From contig NZ_CP044426.1 in NCBI RefSeq assembly GCF_008824185.1, positions 682,001-746,000 on the forward strand: a stretch of 64,000 bases of DNA, in the 5' to 3' direction. Source of the stretch: Paracoccus pantotrophus. GTDB lineage: Bacteria > Pseudomonadota > Alphaproteobacteria > Rhodobacterales > Rhodobacteraceae. Each line of letters begins with the position of its first letter. Positions within the stretch are counted from its first letter, which is position 1. Position numbers and translations under genes: made by a program. Below the pieces are notes generated by a model that searched no databases, was not told the DNA's origin, and worked only from the letters and a program-made list of their open reading frames with translations. Shown here in pieces: positions 16,824 to 26,594 of this stretch.

Positions 16824-18020
16824 ATGACCGCCGATCTGCCCATCATCCGATTGCGCCCGAAATCCAAGCCCCAGGCGATCCGCCACGGCTTTCCCTGGGT
16901 CTTTGCCGACGAACTGGTCACGGACCGGCGAACGCGCGCCATTCCGCCCGGCAGCTTTGCCGTGCTGGAAGATGCCGAGCGCCGGCCGCTGGGGCTGGTC
17001 ACGGTGAACCCCGATTCGCGGATCATCGCCCGCGTCATGGACCCCGACCCGCAGGTGCGGATCAGCCGCGGCTGGATCGCCGCGCGGCTGCACCGGGCAC
17101 TGGCGCTGCGCGAACGGCTGTTTGATGCGCCATTCTACCGGCTGGTCCATGCCGAGGCCGACGGGCTGCCCGGCACCATCATCGACCGTTTCGGCGATGC
17201 CGCGGTGATCCAGCCCAACGCCGCCTGGGCCGAGCGCATGGTCGAAGACATCGCCGCGGCGCTGCGCGAGGTTGCCGGCGTCTCGACCGTGATCCTGAAC
17301 GGGCAGGGGCGCGCACGCGGGTTGGAGGGCCTGCCCGAGCGGACCGAGATTCTGTCGGGCGCCGTCGACGGCCCCGTCGAGGTGCCGATGAACGGCGCGA
17401 TCTATCTGGCCGACCTGGTGCAGGGGCAAAAGACCGGGCTGTTCTATGACCAGCGCCCCAACCATGCCTTTGCGCAGCGGCTGGCGCAGGGCCAGCGCGT
17501 GCTGGACGTGTTCTCGCATGTCGGCGGCTTCGGCCTTGCCGCGCTGGCGGTGGGGGCGGCCCATGCCACCTGCATCGACGGCTCGGCCGCGGCGCTGGAT
17601 CTGGCGCGGGGCGGCGCGCGCGCCATGGGCGCCGAGTCGCGGCTGGCCACCCGCCAGGGCGACGCCTTCGAGCAGATGGAGGCGCTGGCCGCCGAGGGTG
17701 CGCAGTTCGACCTAGTGATCTGTGATCCGCCGGCCTTCGCGCCCTCGAAACCGGCGCTGGAGGCGGGCCTGCGCGCCTATGAGCGGGTGGCGAAGCTGGC
17801 CGCGCCCCTGGTCGCACCGGGCGGCTATCTGGGCCTGTGTTCCTGCAGCCACGCCGCCGATCTGGCCGCATTCCGCAATGCCAGCGCCCGCGGCATCGGC
17901 CGGGGCGGGCGGCGGATGCAACTGCTGCATACCGGCCAGGCCGGCCCGGACCATCCGACGCTGCCCCAGTTGGCCGAGACCGGCTATCTCAAGGCGCTGT
18001 TCTTCCGGCTGGACGGATGA
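16824..18020 (+). CDS. Class I SAM-dependent rRNA methyltransferase (RlmI-like)
   Basis: 398 residues from ATG at 16824. The N-terminal PUA-like domain (residues about 5-75, LRPKSKPQAIRHGFPWVFADEL) is followed by the RlmI/RlmK catalytic core. That core contains the substrate loop LVQGQKTGLFYDQRPNH, the SAM-binding strand VLDVFSHVGGFGLAAL, DLVICDPPAFAPSK with the catalytic Asp-Pro-Pro, and a cysteine segment LGLCSCSHA. The family makes 5-methylcytosine in 23S rRNA; the exact site is not shown here. It is divergent from edd and overlaps the PIN gene by 4 bp. Confidence 0.85.
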   Translation: MTADLPIIRLRPKSKPQAIRHGFPWVFADELVTDRRTRAIPPGSFAVLEDAERRPLGLVTVNPDSRIIARVMDPDPQVRISRGWIAARLHRALALRERLFDAPFYRLVHAEADGLPGTIIDRFGDAAVIQPNAAWAERMVEDIAAALREVAGVSTVILNGQGRARGLEGLPERTEILSGAVDGPVEVPMNGAIYLADLVQGQKTGLFYDQRPNHAFAQRLAQGQRVLDVFSHVGGFGLAALAVGAAHATCIDGSAAALDLARGGARAMGAESRLATRQGDAFEQMEALAAEGAQFDLVICDPPAFAPSKPALEAGLRAYERVAKLAAPLVAPGGYLGLCSCSHAADLAAFRNASARGIGRGGRRMQLLHTGQAGPDHPTLPQLAETGYLKALFFRLDG

Positions 18021-18601
18021 AGGCGGTCCTGGACGCCTGCGTGCTGTTCCCGACCGTGCTGCGGGAAATCCTGATCGACACGGCGGCGGCGGGGCTGTTC
18101 CAGCCGGCCTGGTCGCGCCGCATCCTGGACGAATGGCGCCACGTCGCCACCCGCCAAGGCGCCGAGGCCGGGGCCGAGATCGCGCTGCTGCAGGCGCGTT
18201 TTCCGCAGGCCCTGGTCGAGCCGGGGCAGGGGGGATTCGGCCTCGACCTGCCCGACCCGGCCGATCGGCATGTGGTGGAATGCGCGCTGGCCGCCGGGGC
18301 AGCGGCGATCGTCACCGCGAATCTGCGCGACTTTCCGCGCGGCGCGCTGGCATCGGTCGGGTTGCGGGCGATTCATCCCGACGAGTTCCTGCGCGACCTC
18401 TATCTGCGGGCGCCGGACCCCGTCCTGGCCGCGGTCCAGGCGACCGAGGCGCGCGCCCGCGCCGCCGGCGGCGACATGACCCGCAAGGAACTGATGCGCC
18501 GTGCCCGCCTGCCGCGCCTGGCCAAGGCCATCGCGCGTCTTGATACAACCCAGGCCGCGCCCTTCCCGTGGCCTGGCGCAACCCCGCGGGAACCGAACTG
18601 A
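18017..18601 (+). CDS. PIN-domain protein (RSP_2648-like)
   Basis: 194 residues with ATGA overlap to the methyltransferase gene. The PIN fold is supported by the first acidic residue in MKAVLDACVLFPTVLRE and later acidic residues in DLPDPADRHVVECALAAGAAAIVTANLRDFP, together the metal-binding set of a ribonuclease. The C-terminal extension is basic. No antitoxin gene is adjacent, so this is not a standard VapBC pair. Coupling to an rRNA methyltransferase suggests a role in RNA metabolism, which is an inference. Confidence 0.8.
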   Translation: MKAVLDACVLFPTVLREILIDTAAAGLFQPAWSRRILDEWRHVATRQGAEAGAEIALLQARFPQALVEPGQGGFGLDLPDPADRHVVECALAAGAAAIVTANLRDFPRGALASVGLRAIHPDEFLRDLYLRAPDPVLAAVQATEARARAAGGDMTRKELMRRARLPRLAKAIARLDTTQAAPFPWPGATPREPN

Positions 18602-18625
18602 AAGGGGACGGATTTGAAGGACTTG

Positions 18626-18641
18626 ATGTTACCGCTAACAT
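18626..18641 (+). promoter_or_regulatory. Predicted LacI/GntR-type operator upstream of zwf
   Basis: ATGTTACCGCTAACAT lies 36 bp upstream of the zwf ATG. It is palindromic except at its central positions and shares its first 15 bases with the edd site. An alternative zwf start (TTG at 18614) would place the operator inside coding sequence, which argues for the 18677 start. Confidence 0.75.
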
Positions 18642-18676
18642 CAGCTAATCGGCAGATCAGCGATGAGGAGGCAGCG

Positions 18677-20128
18677 ATGGTTTCACGCATCATTCCGGTT
18701 GAGGATTTCGACCTGGTGATCTTTGGTGCTACCGGCGACCTGGCCCGGCGCAAGATCGTGCCGGGCCTGTATCGCCGCTTCGTGGCCGGGCAGGTGCCGG
18801 CCAGCGCGCGCATCATCGGCGCGGCCCGCACCCGCCAGGACGACGAGGCCTTCCGCGCCGAGATGCGCGCAGCGATCGAGGAATTCATCGGCCCCGGCCA
18901 GGACCAGGCGCAGCTTTCGGCCTTTCTGGACATGCTGGGCTATGTCGCCATCGACGCGCGCGGCACCGATGGCTGGGCCGAACTCAAGGCGCGGGTGCGG
19001 CCGGGGGTGGTGCATGCGTTCTATTTCTCGGTGGCGCCGGCGCTGTTCGGCGACATTGCCGAACGCCTGGCCGGCAACGGCATCGCGGATGCGGACAGCC
19101 GCATCGTGGTCGAAAAGCCTTTCGGCCGCGACCTTGCCACCGCGCGCGCGCTGAATGCGACGCTGGCCCGACATTTCGACGAGAACCAGATCTATCGGAT
19201 CGACCATTACCTGGGCAAGGAAACCGTCCAGAACCTGATGGCGGTGCGCTTCGCCAATATCCTGTTCGAACCCTTGTGGAACGCGCAATATGTGGACCAT
19301 GTCCAGATCACCGTGGCCGAGACGGTGGGCGTGGGCGGGCGCGGCGAATATTACGACCATTCCGGCGCCATGCGGGACATGGTGCAGAATCACCTGATGC
19401 AGCTTCTGTGCCTGATCGCCATGGAGCCGCCCTATCATTTCGACCCCGATGCGGTGCGCGACGAAAAGCTCAAGGTGATCCGTGCGCTGGAACCGCTCGC
19501 GGCCGAGGACATCGTGCGCGGCCAGTACATGGCCGGCCCCGATGGTCCCGGTTATCTGGAGGATGCCGAGAATCCGCTCTCGCGCACCGAAAGCTTCGTG
19601 GCGCTGAAGGTGCGGATCGCCAACTGGCGCTGGACCGGCACGCCCTTCTACCTGCGCACCGGCAAGCGGCTGCGCGCCCGCACCAGCGAGATCGTCGTGA
19701 CCTTCAAGGAGCCGCCGCATTCGATCTTCGACGACGGCGGCACGCACAAGGCCAACCAGCTTGTCATCAAGCTGCAACCGAACGAGGGCATGCACCTGAC
19801 CGTGATGATCAAGGAGCCGGGGCCGGGCGGCATGCGCCTGGTGCAGGTGCCGCTGGACATGAGCTTTGCCGATGCGCTGGGGGCCGAAGGCTCGGACATG
19901 CCCGACGCCTATGAGCGGCTGATCATGGACGTGATCCGCGGCAACCAGACCCTGTTCATGCGCGGCGACGAGGTCGAGGCCGCCTGGGCCTGGACGGACC
20001 CGATCATCGCCGCCTGGGAATCCGGCTCGAAGCGGCCCGAGCCCTATGACCCCGGCTCAAGCGGCCCGGAAGAGGCGTTGCGCCTGCTGCATCGCGACAA
20101 CCGCCGCTGGAGGGAGATCCGGCCATGA
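18677..20128 (+). CDS. zwf: Glucose-6-phosphate 1-dehydrogenase
   Basis: Oxidises glucose 6-phosphate to 6-phosphogluconolactone with NADP(+), feeding the Entner-Doudoroff and pentose phosphate routes. It has 483 residues. The Rossmann motif is FGATGDLARRKIVPGL, and the active-site signature RIDHYLGKETVQNL contains the catalytic His and Lys. VEKPFGRDL is also present. The ATG at 18677 follows GAGGAGGC. It is the first gene of zwf-pgl-pgi and overlaps pgl by 4 bp. Confidence 0.97.
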   Translation: MVSRIIPVEDFDLVIFGATGDLARRKIVPGLYRRFVAGQVPASARIIGAARTRQDDEAFRAEMRAAIEEFIGPGQDQAQLSAFLDMLGYVAIDARGTDGWAELKARVRPGVVHAFYFSVAPALFGDIAERLAGNGIADADSRIVVEKPFGRDLATARALNATLARHFDENQIYRIDHYLGKETVQNLMAVRFANILFEPLWNAQYVDHVQITVAETVGVGGRGEYYDHSGAMRDMVQNHLMQLLCLIAMEPPYHFDPDAVRDEKLKVIRALEPLAAEDIVRGQYMAGPDGPGYLEDAENPLSRTESFVALKVRIANWRWTGTPFYLRTGKRLRARTSEIVVTFKEPPHSIFDDGGTHKANQLVIKLQPNEGMHLTVMIKEPGPGGMRLVQVPLDMSFADALGAEGSDMPDAYERLIMDVIRGNQTLFMRGDEVEAAWAWTDPIIAAWESGSKRPEPYDPGSSGPEEALRLLHRDNRRWREIRP

Positions 20129-20799
20129 CGCTCGAGTTCATCGAATATCCCGACCGCGAGATGCTGTTTCTGTCGCTGGCCGACCGGCTGGCGGGGCAGC
20201 TGTCGCAGCACCTGCGGGTGGATGACGGCGCCAGCCTCTGCGTGCCGGGCGGCACCACCCCGGCACCACTTTACGACTATCTTTCGGGCAGCGAGATCGA
20301 CTGGCCGCGCGTCACCGTGCTGCTCAACGACGAACGCTGGGTGGATGGCGAGCATGTCCGCTCGAACGGCCGGCTGCTGCGCCGCCACCTGCTCAAGGAC
20401 AAGGCGGCTACGGCGCATTACATCGACCTCTATACCGGCGACGAGCGCCCCGAGGATGCGGTGCCGGCGCTTGCCGAGACCATCGCCCCGCATCTGCCGC
20501 TGACCGTGCTGCTCTTGGGCATGGGCACCGACATGCATACGGCAAGCCTGTTTCCCTCGGCTTCCGAGACCGTGCTGGCGCTGGCCTCCGACGCGCCCAC
20601 CGTCATGGCAATCAACAGCGTGAAGGACGAGCCGCGGATCACCCTGACCGCCTCGGCGCTGAAGGGCGCGATCAACACCCATCTGCTGATCGCCGGCGCC
20701 GACAAGCGCGAGGCGTTCGAGCGCGCGCAGGGCCTCGACCCGACCGAGGCGCCGATCCGCGCCTTCCTGGGCGACATCACCGTGCATTGGGCAGAGTGA
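20125..20799 (+). CDS. pgl: 6-phosphogluconolactonase
   Basis: Hydrolyses the lactone made by Zwf. 224 residues of the NagB/DevB fold: LCVPGGTTPAPLYDYLS near the N-terminus, VLLNDERWV, and LLLGMGTDMHTASLFP. In many relatives the last motif reads GMGxDGHTASLFP; here Met replaces Gly before His. It sits between zwf and pgi with ATGA coupling to zwf and a 1-nt gap to pgi. Confidence 0.95.
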   Translation: MTLEFIEYPDREMLFLSLADRLAGQLSQHLRVDDGASLCVPGGTTPAPLYDYLSGSEIDWPRVTVLLNDERWVDGEHVRSNGRLLRRHLLKDKAATAHYIDLYTGDERPEDAVPALAETIAPHLPLTVLLLGMGTDMHTASLFPSASETVLALASDAPTVMAINSVKDEPRITLTASALKGAINTHLLIAGADKREAFERAQGLDPTEAPIRAFLGDITVHWAE

Positions 20800-20800
20800 G

Positions 20801-22405
<1,605 letters not shown>

Positions 22406-22408
22406 ACG

Positions 22409-22430
22409 CTTCTCTGTTCCCCAAATACCC
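22409..22430. repeat. Single arm of the GGGTATTTG repeat family after pgi
   Basis: This arm differs in no base from the right arm at 11866-11887 as far as read by eye, and begins 3 bp after the pgi stop. No inverted partner was seen within 100 bp, so this copy is a single arm. Confidence 0.7.
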
Positions 22431-22547
22431 CAGGGACGGCGCCACCCGCGCCGCCCCCGCCGATTTGCTCCGGTCTCGACGCATTCCGGGATTGACCCGC
22501 GGCGCATCCCGATTAGCCTGCGGCTTGCAGAGACAGGAAGGAAAGCC

Positions 22548-23837
22548 ATGGATCTTCTGGCCAGGGCGACGGCCGCCATCGGCGGCGCGATGGTGCTGAT
22601 GCGGCGCATGGGCGCGCCGCGAATGGCGGCGTTCGGGCCAAGCCCCGCTATCCCCGAGGCGAAGAAACAGGGCATCATGACGCTGAAGATGCCCACCGCG
22701 CGGGGCTGGGCGCCGGACCAGCGGCCCGAGGCCGCGCCGGGCCTGCGCGTGGATGCCTTCGCCCGCGAATTGCGCCATCCGCGCTGGATCGAGGTGCTGC
22801 CCAATGGCGATGTGCTGGTGGCCGAGGCCCTGCAAGAGGCAAGCCCGCCGAAATCGCTGCTCGACCGCGCCGCCCAGGCCACCATGCGCCGCGCCCGCGC
22901 CCTGGGCACCAGCGCCAACCGCATCACGCTGCTGCGCGACGGCGACGGCGATGGCGTGGCCGAGACGCGCCAGGTTTTCCTCGAGGGCCAGCGCCAGCCC
23001 TTCGGCATGGCCCTGGTCGGCGATACCTTCTATGTCGGCAATACCGACGGCATCGTCGCCTTTCCCTATGCGCCCGGCGCGACGCGGCTCGACGGGCCGG
23101 GGCGCCGGCTGGTCGATTTCAAGCCGGGCGGGCATTGGACGCGCAGCCTGATCGTCTCGCCCGACCGCAAGCGGCTCTATTGTGGTGTCGGCTCGCTGAC
23201 CAATATCGCCGACGAGGGCATGGAGGCCGAAGAGGGCCGGGCCGCGATCTGGGAACTGGACCTGGAGACCGGCCGCGCCCGCATCTTCGCCTCGGGCCTG
23301 CGCAACCCGGTCGGCCTGGCCTGGGAGCCCGCGACCGGTGCGCTCTGGACCGTGGTGAACGAACGCGACGGGCTGGGCGACGAGACGCCGCCCGATTACC
23401 TGACCTCGGTGCAGGAGGGCGGGTTCTACGGCTGGCCCTATTGCTATTGGGGGCGGATCATCGACGACCGGGTGCCGCAGGATCCGGCCGAGGTCGCCCG
23501 CGCCATCACCCCCGATTACGCCTTGGGCGGCCATACCGCCTCGCTCGGCCTGTGCTGGATGCCCGAGGGCACGCTGCCGGGCTTCCCGGACGGCATGGCG
23601 ATCGGCCAGCACGGCTCGTGGAACCGCTCGACCCTGTCGGGTTACAGGCTGATCTTCGTGCCCTTCCGGGACGGCCGGCCTGCCGGCCCACCGCGCGACA
23701 TCCTGTCGGGCTTTCTCTCCGAGGACGAGAAATATTCCTATGGCCGGCCGGTGGGCGTGGCCATCGGCCCGGACGGCAGGTCGCTTCTGATGGCCGATGA
23801 CGTGGGCGACGTGATCTGGCGGGTCAGCGCCGCCTGA
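22548..23837 (+). CDS. PQQ-dependent sugar dehydrogenase family protein (sorbosone dehydrogenase-like)
   Basis: 429 residues from ATG at 22548 (AGGAAGG upstream). The N-terminus has a short hydrophobic stretch and may be a membrane anchor or poor signal peptide. The body is a GSDH-type beta-propeller: LRHPRWIEVLPNGDVLVAEA, NRITLLRDGDGDGVAETR, LYCGVGSLTNIADEG, ASGLRNPVGLAWEP, GGFYGWPYCYWG and IGQHGSWNRSTLSGY. The substrate is unknown. The Asp-rich DGDGDG loop may bind calcium. It is convergent with the next gene, 13 bp apart. Confidence 0.82.
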   Translation: MDLLARATAAIGGAMVLMRRMGAPRMAAFGPSPAIPEAKKQGIMTLKMPTARGWAPDQRPEAAPGLRVDAFARELRHPRWIEVLPNGDVLVAEALQEASPPKSLLDRAAQATMRRARALGTSANRITLLRDGDGDGVAETRQVFLEGQRQPFGMALVGDTFYVGNTDGIVAFPYAPGATRLDGPGRRLVDFKPGGHWTRSLIVSPDRKRLYCGVGSLTNIADEGMEAEEGRAAIWELDLETGRARIFASGLRNPVGLAWEPATGALWTVVNERDGLGDETPPDYLTSVQEGGFYGWPYCYWGRIIDDRVPQDPAEVARAITPDYALGGHTASLGLCWMPEGTLPGFPDGMAIGQHGSWNRSTLSGYRLIFVPFRDGRPAGPPRDILSGFLSEDEKYSYGRPVGVAIGPDGRSLLMADDVGDVIWRVSAA

Positions 23838-23850
23838 TCCGCGGCCGGTC

Positions 23851-24726
23851 CTAGAACCACTGGCCGGGCTCCATCAGCCCCAGGTCCATCAGCTGCTGCG
23901 AGTTCCAGCGGAAGGGATGCGAATTGCGCCAGCGGAAGCCGCGGATCTGCCCGCGCGAGCCGGGATTGCGGGCCAGCGCCTTGGCCACCCGGAAGGACGC
24001 AACCGCCGCGGTCAGGTTATTGTGCCAGGGGCAGGCATAGGTGTTGTATTCCTCGACGTTGAAGCGCAGGTCCGGCAAGAGCCGCAACCCCGGCTGGCTG
24101 CGAAACAGCGCGATGCGGTCGATGCGGCGGCGGTCGGCGGGCAGGTGCTCCTCGAATCGCCAGCGCAGCCCGCCGTGGAAATCCAGTTGCCGTTCCTTGT
24201 GGCGCCCCTCGCGATCCATGCGGCCAAGCGCGTAATAGCCGGTGCGGTCGAACATCGCCTCGTCCAGGCTGACCGCATCGGGGAAACGCTCCAGGTCCGG
24301 GGCATAGAGATCGATGACATAGGTCAGCATCGCCCGCCGGCGTTCCTCGGCGTGAAAGGCCAGCATCTCGCCCACGCTGCGGCTTTCCGAGAAGGGATAG
24401 AACAGGAACTCGGCATTATAGCCGTAGTAAAGCCAGGTATCGGCGGGCGCCGCCGCGATCACCGCATTGACCGCTTCGACCGCCGCCTGGCCGCGGCGCG
24501 CATCGTGGCGCAGGTTGAGGATCCGTTCCGCGCCTTCCCTGGGCAGGACATGGGCGGGCAGCGGCTCGGGCGACAGCGCCAGGATCAGCCGGAACCCGGC
24601 GGCTAGGTGATGCGCCAGCGTCCTTTGCACCGCTGCCTGGTCCTCGATCAGCAAAAGCGCGACCGGCCCCTTGTCCAGCCGGCCGCGCGGCGCCGTCAGG
24701 AAATCCTCCAGGCTGGGAAAGCTCAT
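23851..24726 (-). CDS. Unknown 291-residue protein, weakly glycosyltransferase-like
   Basis: No confident family. Visible features are an N-terminal segment about handling an input residue string (KGPVALLLIEDQAAVQRTLAHHLAAG), a central DTWLYYGYNAEFLFYPFSESRSVGEML resembling the acceptor/donor region of Glyco_tranf_2_4-type proteins, and a His/Trp-rich end (YACPWHNNLTAA, FRWRNSHPFRWN). No membrane segments are seen. It is coupled by a 4-bp overlap to the upstream alanine-rich membrane-protein gene. The glycosyltransferase idea is tentative. Confidence 0.55.
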   Translation of the reverse strand: MSFPSLEDFLTAPRGRLDKGPVALLLIEDQAAVQRTLAHHLAAGFRLILALSPEPLPAHVLPREGAERILNLRHDARRGQAAVEAVNAVIAAAPADTWLYYGYNAEFLFYPFSESRSVGEMLAFHAEERRRAMLTYVIDLYAPDLERFPDAVSLDEAMFDRTGYYALGRMDREGRHKERQLDFHGGLRWRFEEHLPADRRRIDRIALFRSQPGLRLLPDLRFNVEEYNTYACPWHNNLTAAVASFRVAKALARNPGSRGQIRGFRWRNSHPFRWNSQQLMDLGLMEPGQWF

Positions 24727-25352
24727 GGCAGGGCAGCCTTGATCTGCGCCAGCACCTGCGCCAGCGCCGCCGGGTCCAGCGTCGTCCGCTCCAGCTGGGC
24801 CAGGAGTTCGGCCTTGTGCTCGGGCGTCAGCGCCGAGCCCTCGATCATGGCGCGCACCTTGGCGGCATCGAAGCCCTGCGGGGTCAGGGCGGCGTCGATC
24901 TGGACCGCTTCGCCCGCCGCCGCGCCGGCTTCGCGCGTGGCGCTGGCGGCCTCGCGTGCGGCGGTGCTGGCGGCGATGGCGGCGGCCTCGGCCTGTTCGG
25001 GGGTGGCATTGGCTCGGGCCGCGGCGTCGGCGGCGCGGTCGGCGGCGGCTATGGCCGCCTCGGCCGCCGCTTCGGCCTGGTCCGCGGCCGTACCTGCCGC
25101 GCCGACCGCCGCCTGTCCGGCCGAGGCCGAGGCTTCGGCCGCCGCATCCGCCGCGACGGCTGCCGCATCGGCCGCGGCATCGGCTGCGGCATTGGCGCCT
25201 TGCTGGGCGGCGGTCGGGGCGGCGGCGGGGGGCTCGGCCGGTGGAGGCGGCGCATTGCCAGCCAGCCGGGCCAGCGGATCGCCGCCGCTCCCCAGCCACA
25301 ACCCGCCGAACGCAAGGGCAAGAATCACGATCACGGCCAGGAATTTCTGCAT
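24723..25352 (-). CDS. Alanine-rich membrane-anchored protein of unknown function
   Basis: 209 residues. One N-terminal membrane segment (FLAVIVILALAFGGLWLG) is followed by a Pro/Ala linker, then a long Ala/Glu/Asp helix-forming region (residues about 45-150) that could form an extended coiled coil. A small folded C-terminal segment (LTPQGFDAAKVRAMIEGSALTPEHKAELLAQLE) ends the protein. The topology suggests an inner-membrane anchor with a periplasmic helical arm. It is translationally coupled to the following 291-residue gene. Sequence bias makes homology hard to judge by eye. Confidence 0.65.
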   Translation of the reverse strand: MQKFLAVIVILALAFGGLWLGSGGDPLARLAGNAPPPPAEPPAAAPTAAQQGANAAADAAADAAAVAADAAAEASASAGQAAVGAAGTAADQAEAAAEAAIAAADRAADAAARANATPEQAEAAAIAASTAAREAASATREAGAAAGEAVQIDAALTPQGFDAAKVRAMIEGSALTPEHKAELLAQLERTTLDPAALAQVLAQIKAALP

Positions 25353-25576
25353 CGGTTTCTCCGTCAGGGCTGCGGCGGGTCGGCTCTTCTATGCCATGCT
25401 GCGGCAAGCGGGGAAAGCGTTCCGGCGACAGCAGCACGGCAGCGGCGCCGGCCACCATGGGAAAGCGCGCAGAACACCGGCCAAACCTTGGCGCGCGCAA
25501 CCGAATCCGGTTGAAAATCCGCCTGCGCAGGACTATTTAACCGCCCGGAACCCCCGGCAATACAAGGAAGACAGCC

Positions 25577-26116
25577 ATAGCCCGCAGACCGCATAACGCT
25601 CCGCCCACCCGTGACACCGGCCCCCGCGTCAACGAGCGCATCCGAGTCGCCGAAATCCGCCTGATCGGTCCCGAAGGCGAAAATATCGGCGTCGTGACAC
25701 CCGCCCGCGGTCTGGAGCTTGCACAGGAAGCCGGGCTGGATCTTGTCGAGATCTCGCCGAATGCCACGCCCCCGGTCTGCAAGATCATGGACCTGGGCAA
25801 GTTCAAGTATGAACAGCAAAAGCGCGAGGCCGAGGCCCGCAAGAAGCAGAAGATCATCGAGATCAAGGAGATCAAGTTCCGTCCCGGAACCGATACCCAT
25901 GATTACGACGTCAAGATGCGCTCGGTCATGAAGTTCCTGGCCGAGGGCGACAAGGTCAAGATCACCCTGCGCTTCCGCGGCCGCGAGATGGCCCACCAGC
26001 AGCTTGGGGTCGAGCTTCTGAACCGCGTCGCCGCCGATGTCGGCGAGGCGGGCAAGGTCGAATCCATGCCCAAGCTGGAAGGGCGCCAGATGGTCATGAT
26101 GATCTCGCCGAAATAA
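25577..26116 (+). CDS. infC: Translation initiation factor IF-3 with AUA start codon
   Basis: Binds the 30S subunit, prevents 50S association and proofreads start-codon choice. The 179-residue frame begins IARRPHNAPPTRDTGPRVNERIRVAEIRLIG, then the IF-3 N-domain and linker (KIMDLGKFKYEQQKREAEARKKQK) and C-domain (MRSVMKFLAEGDKVKITLRFRGREMAHQQLG). The frame has no ATG, GTG or TTG between the in-frame stop at 25538 and codon 40 of the conserved N-domain. ATA at 25577 is preceded by AAGGAAG at a 6-nt spacing. Rare start codons in infC are the known basis of IF-3 autoregulation. Confidence 0.92.
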   Translation: MARRPHNAPPTRDTGPRVNERIRVAEIRLIGPEGENIGVVTPARGLELAQEAGLDLVEISPNATPPVCKIMDLGKFKYEQQKREAEARKKQKIIEIKEIKFRPGTDTHDYDVKMRSVMKFLAEGDKVKITLRFRGREMAHQQLGVELLNRVAADVGEAGKVESMPKLEGRQMVMMISPK

Positions 26117-26128
26117 GGGGCTTTGGGA

Positions 26129-26590
26129 ATGGCGGCCGAGGTGACGATTCTGGTTCTGCGCGAACCGGGCGCCGATCCGGCGCTGCCGCTGCCCGAATAC
26201 CAGACCCGCGGCTCGGCCGGCGCCGACCTGCGGGCCGAGCTGGGCGGGGGCGAGCTGCTGCTCGAACCCGGCCAGATCCGCCTGGTGCCCACCGGGCTGC
26301 GCGTGCAGATCCCCGAGGGCTACGAGATGCAGATCCGCCCCCGCTCCAGCCTGGCGCTGAAGCATGGGGTGACGCTGCCCAACACGCCTGGCACCATCGA
26401 CAGCGACTATCGCGGGCCGCTGGGGGTGATCATGATCAACCTGGGCCCGCAGCCCTATGCGATCCGTCACGGCGAGCGCATCGCCCAGGCGGTGATCGCC
26501 CCCGTGACCCGCGCCGCCTATGTCATGGCCGAGGCGCTGGAGCAGACCGCGCGCGGCGAGGGCGGCTTCGGCTCGACCGGGCGGGGCTGA
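26129..26590 (+). CDS. dut: Deoxyuridine 5'-triphosphate nucleotidohydrolase (dUTPase)
   Basis: Hydrolyses dUTP to dUMP, keeping uracil out of DNA and feeding dTMP synthesis. 153 residues with the five dUTPase motifs: SAGADLRAEL, PRSSLALKHG, GTIDSDYRG, MINLGPQPYAIRHGERIAQAVIAPV and the C-terminal GEGGFGSTGRG arm. ATG at 26129 is preferred over the in-frame TTG two codons earlier because AAGGGG is spaced 8 nt from it. It is followed after 4 nt by the ThiF-like gene. Confidence 0.97.
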   Translation: MAAEVTILVLREPGADPALPLPEYQTRGSAGADLRAELGGGELLLEPGQIRLVPTGLRVQIPEGYEMQIRPRSSLALKHGVTLPNTPGTIDSDYRGPLGVIMINLGPQPYAIRHGERIAQAVIAPVTRAAYVMAEALEQTARGEGGFGSTGRG

Positions 26591-26594
26591 GCCC

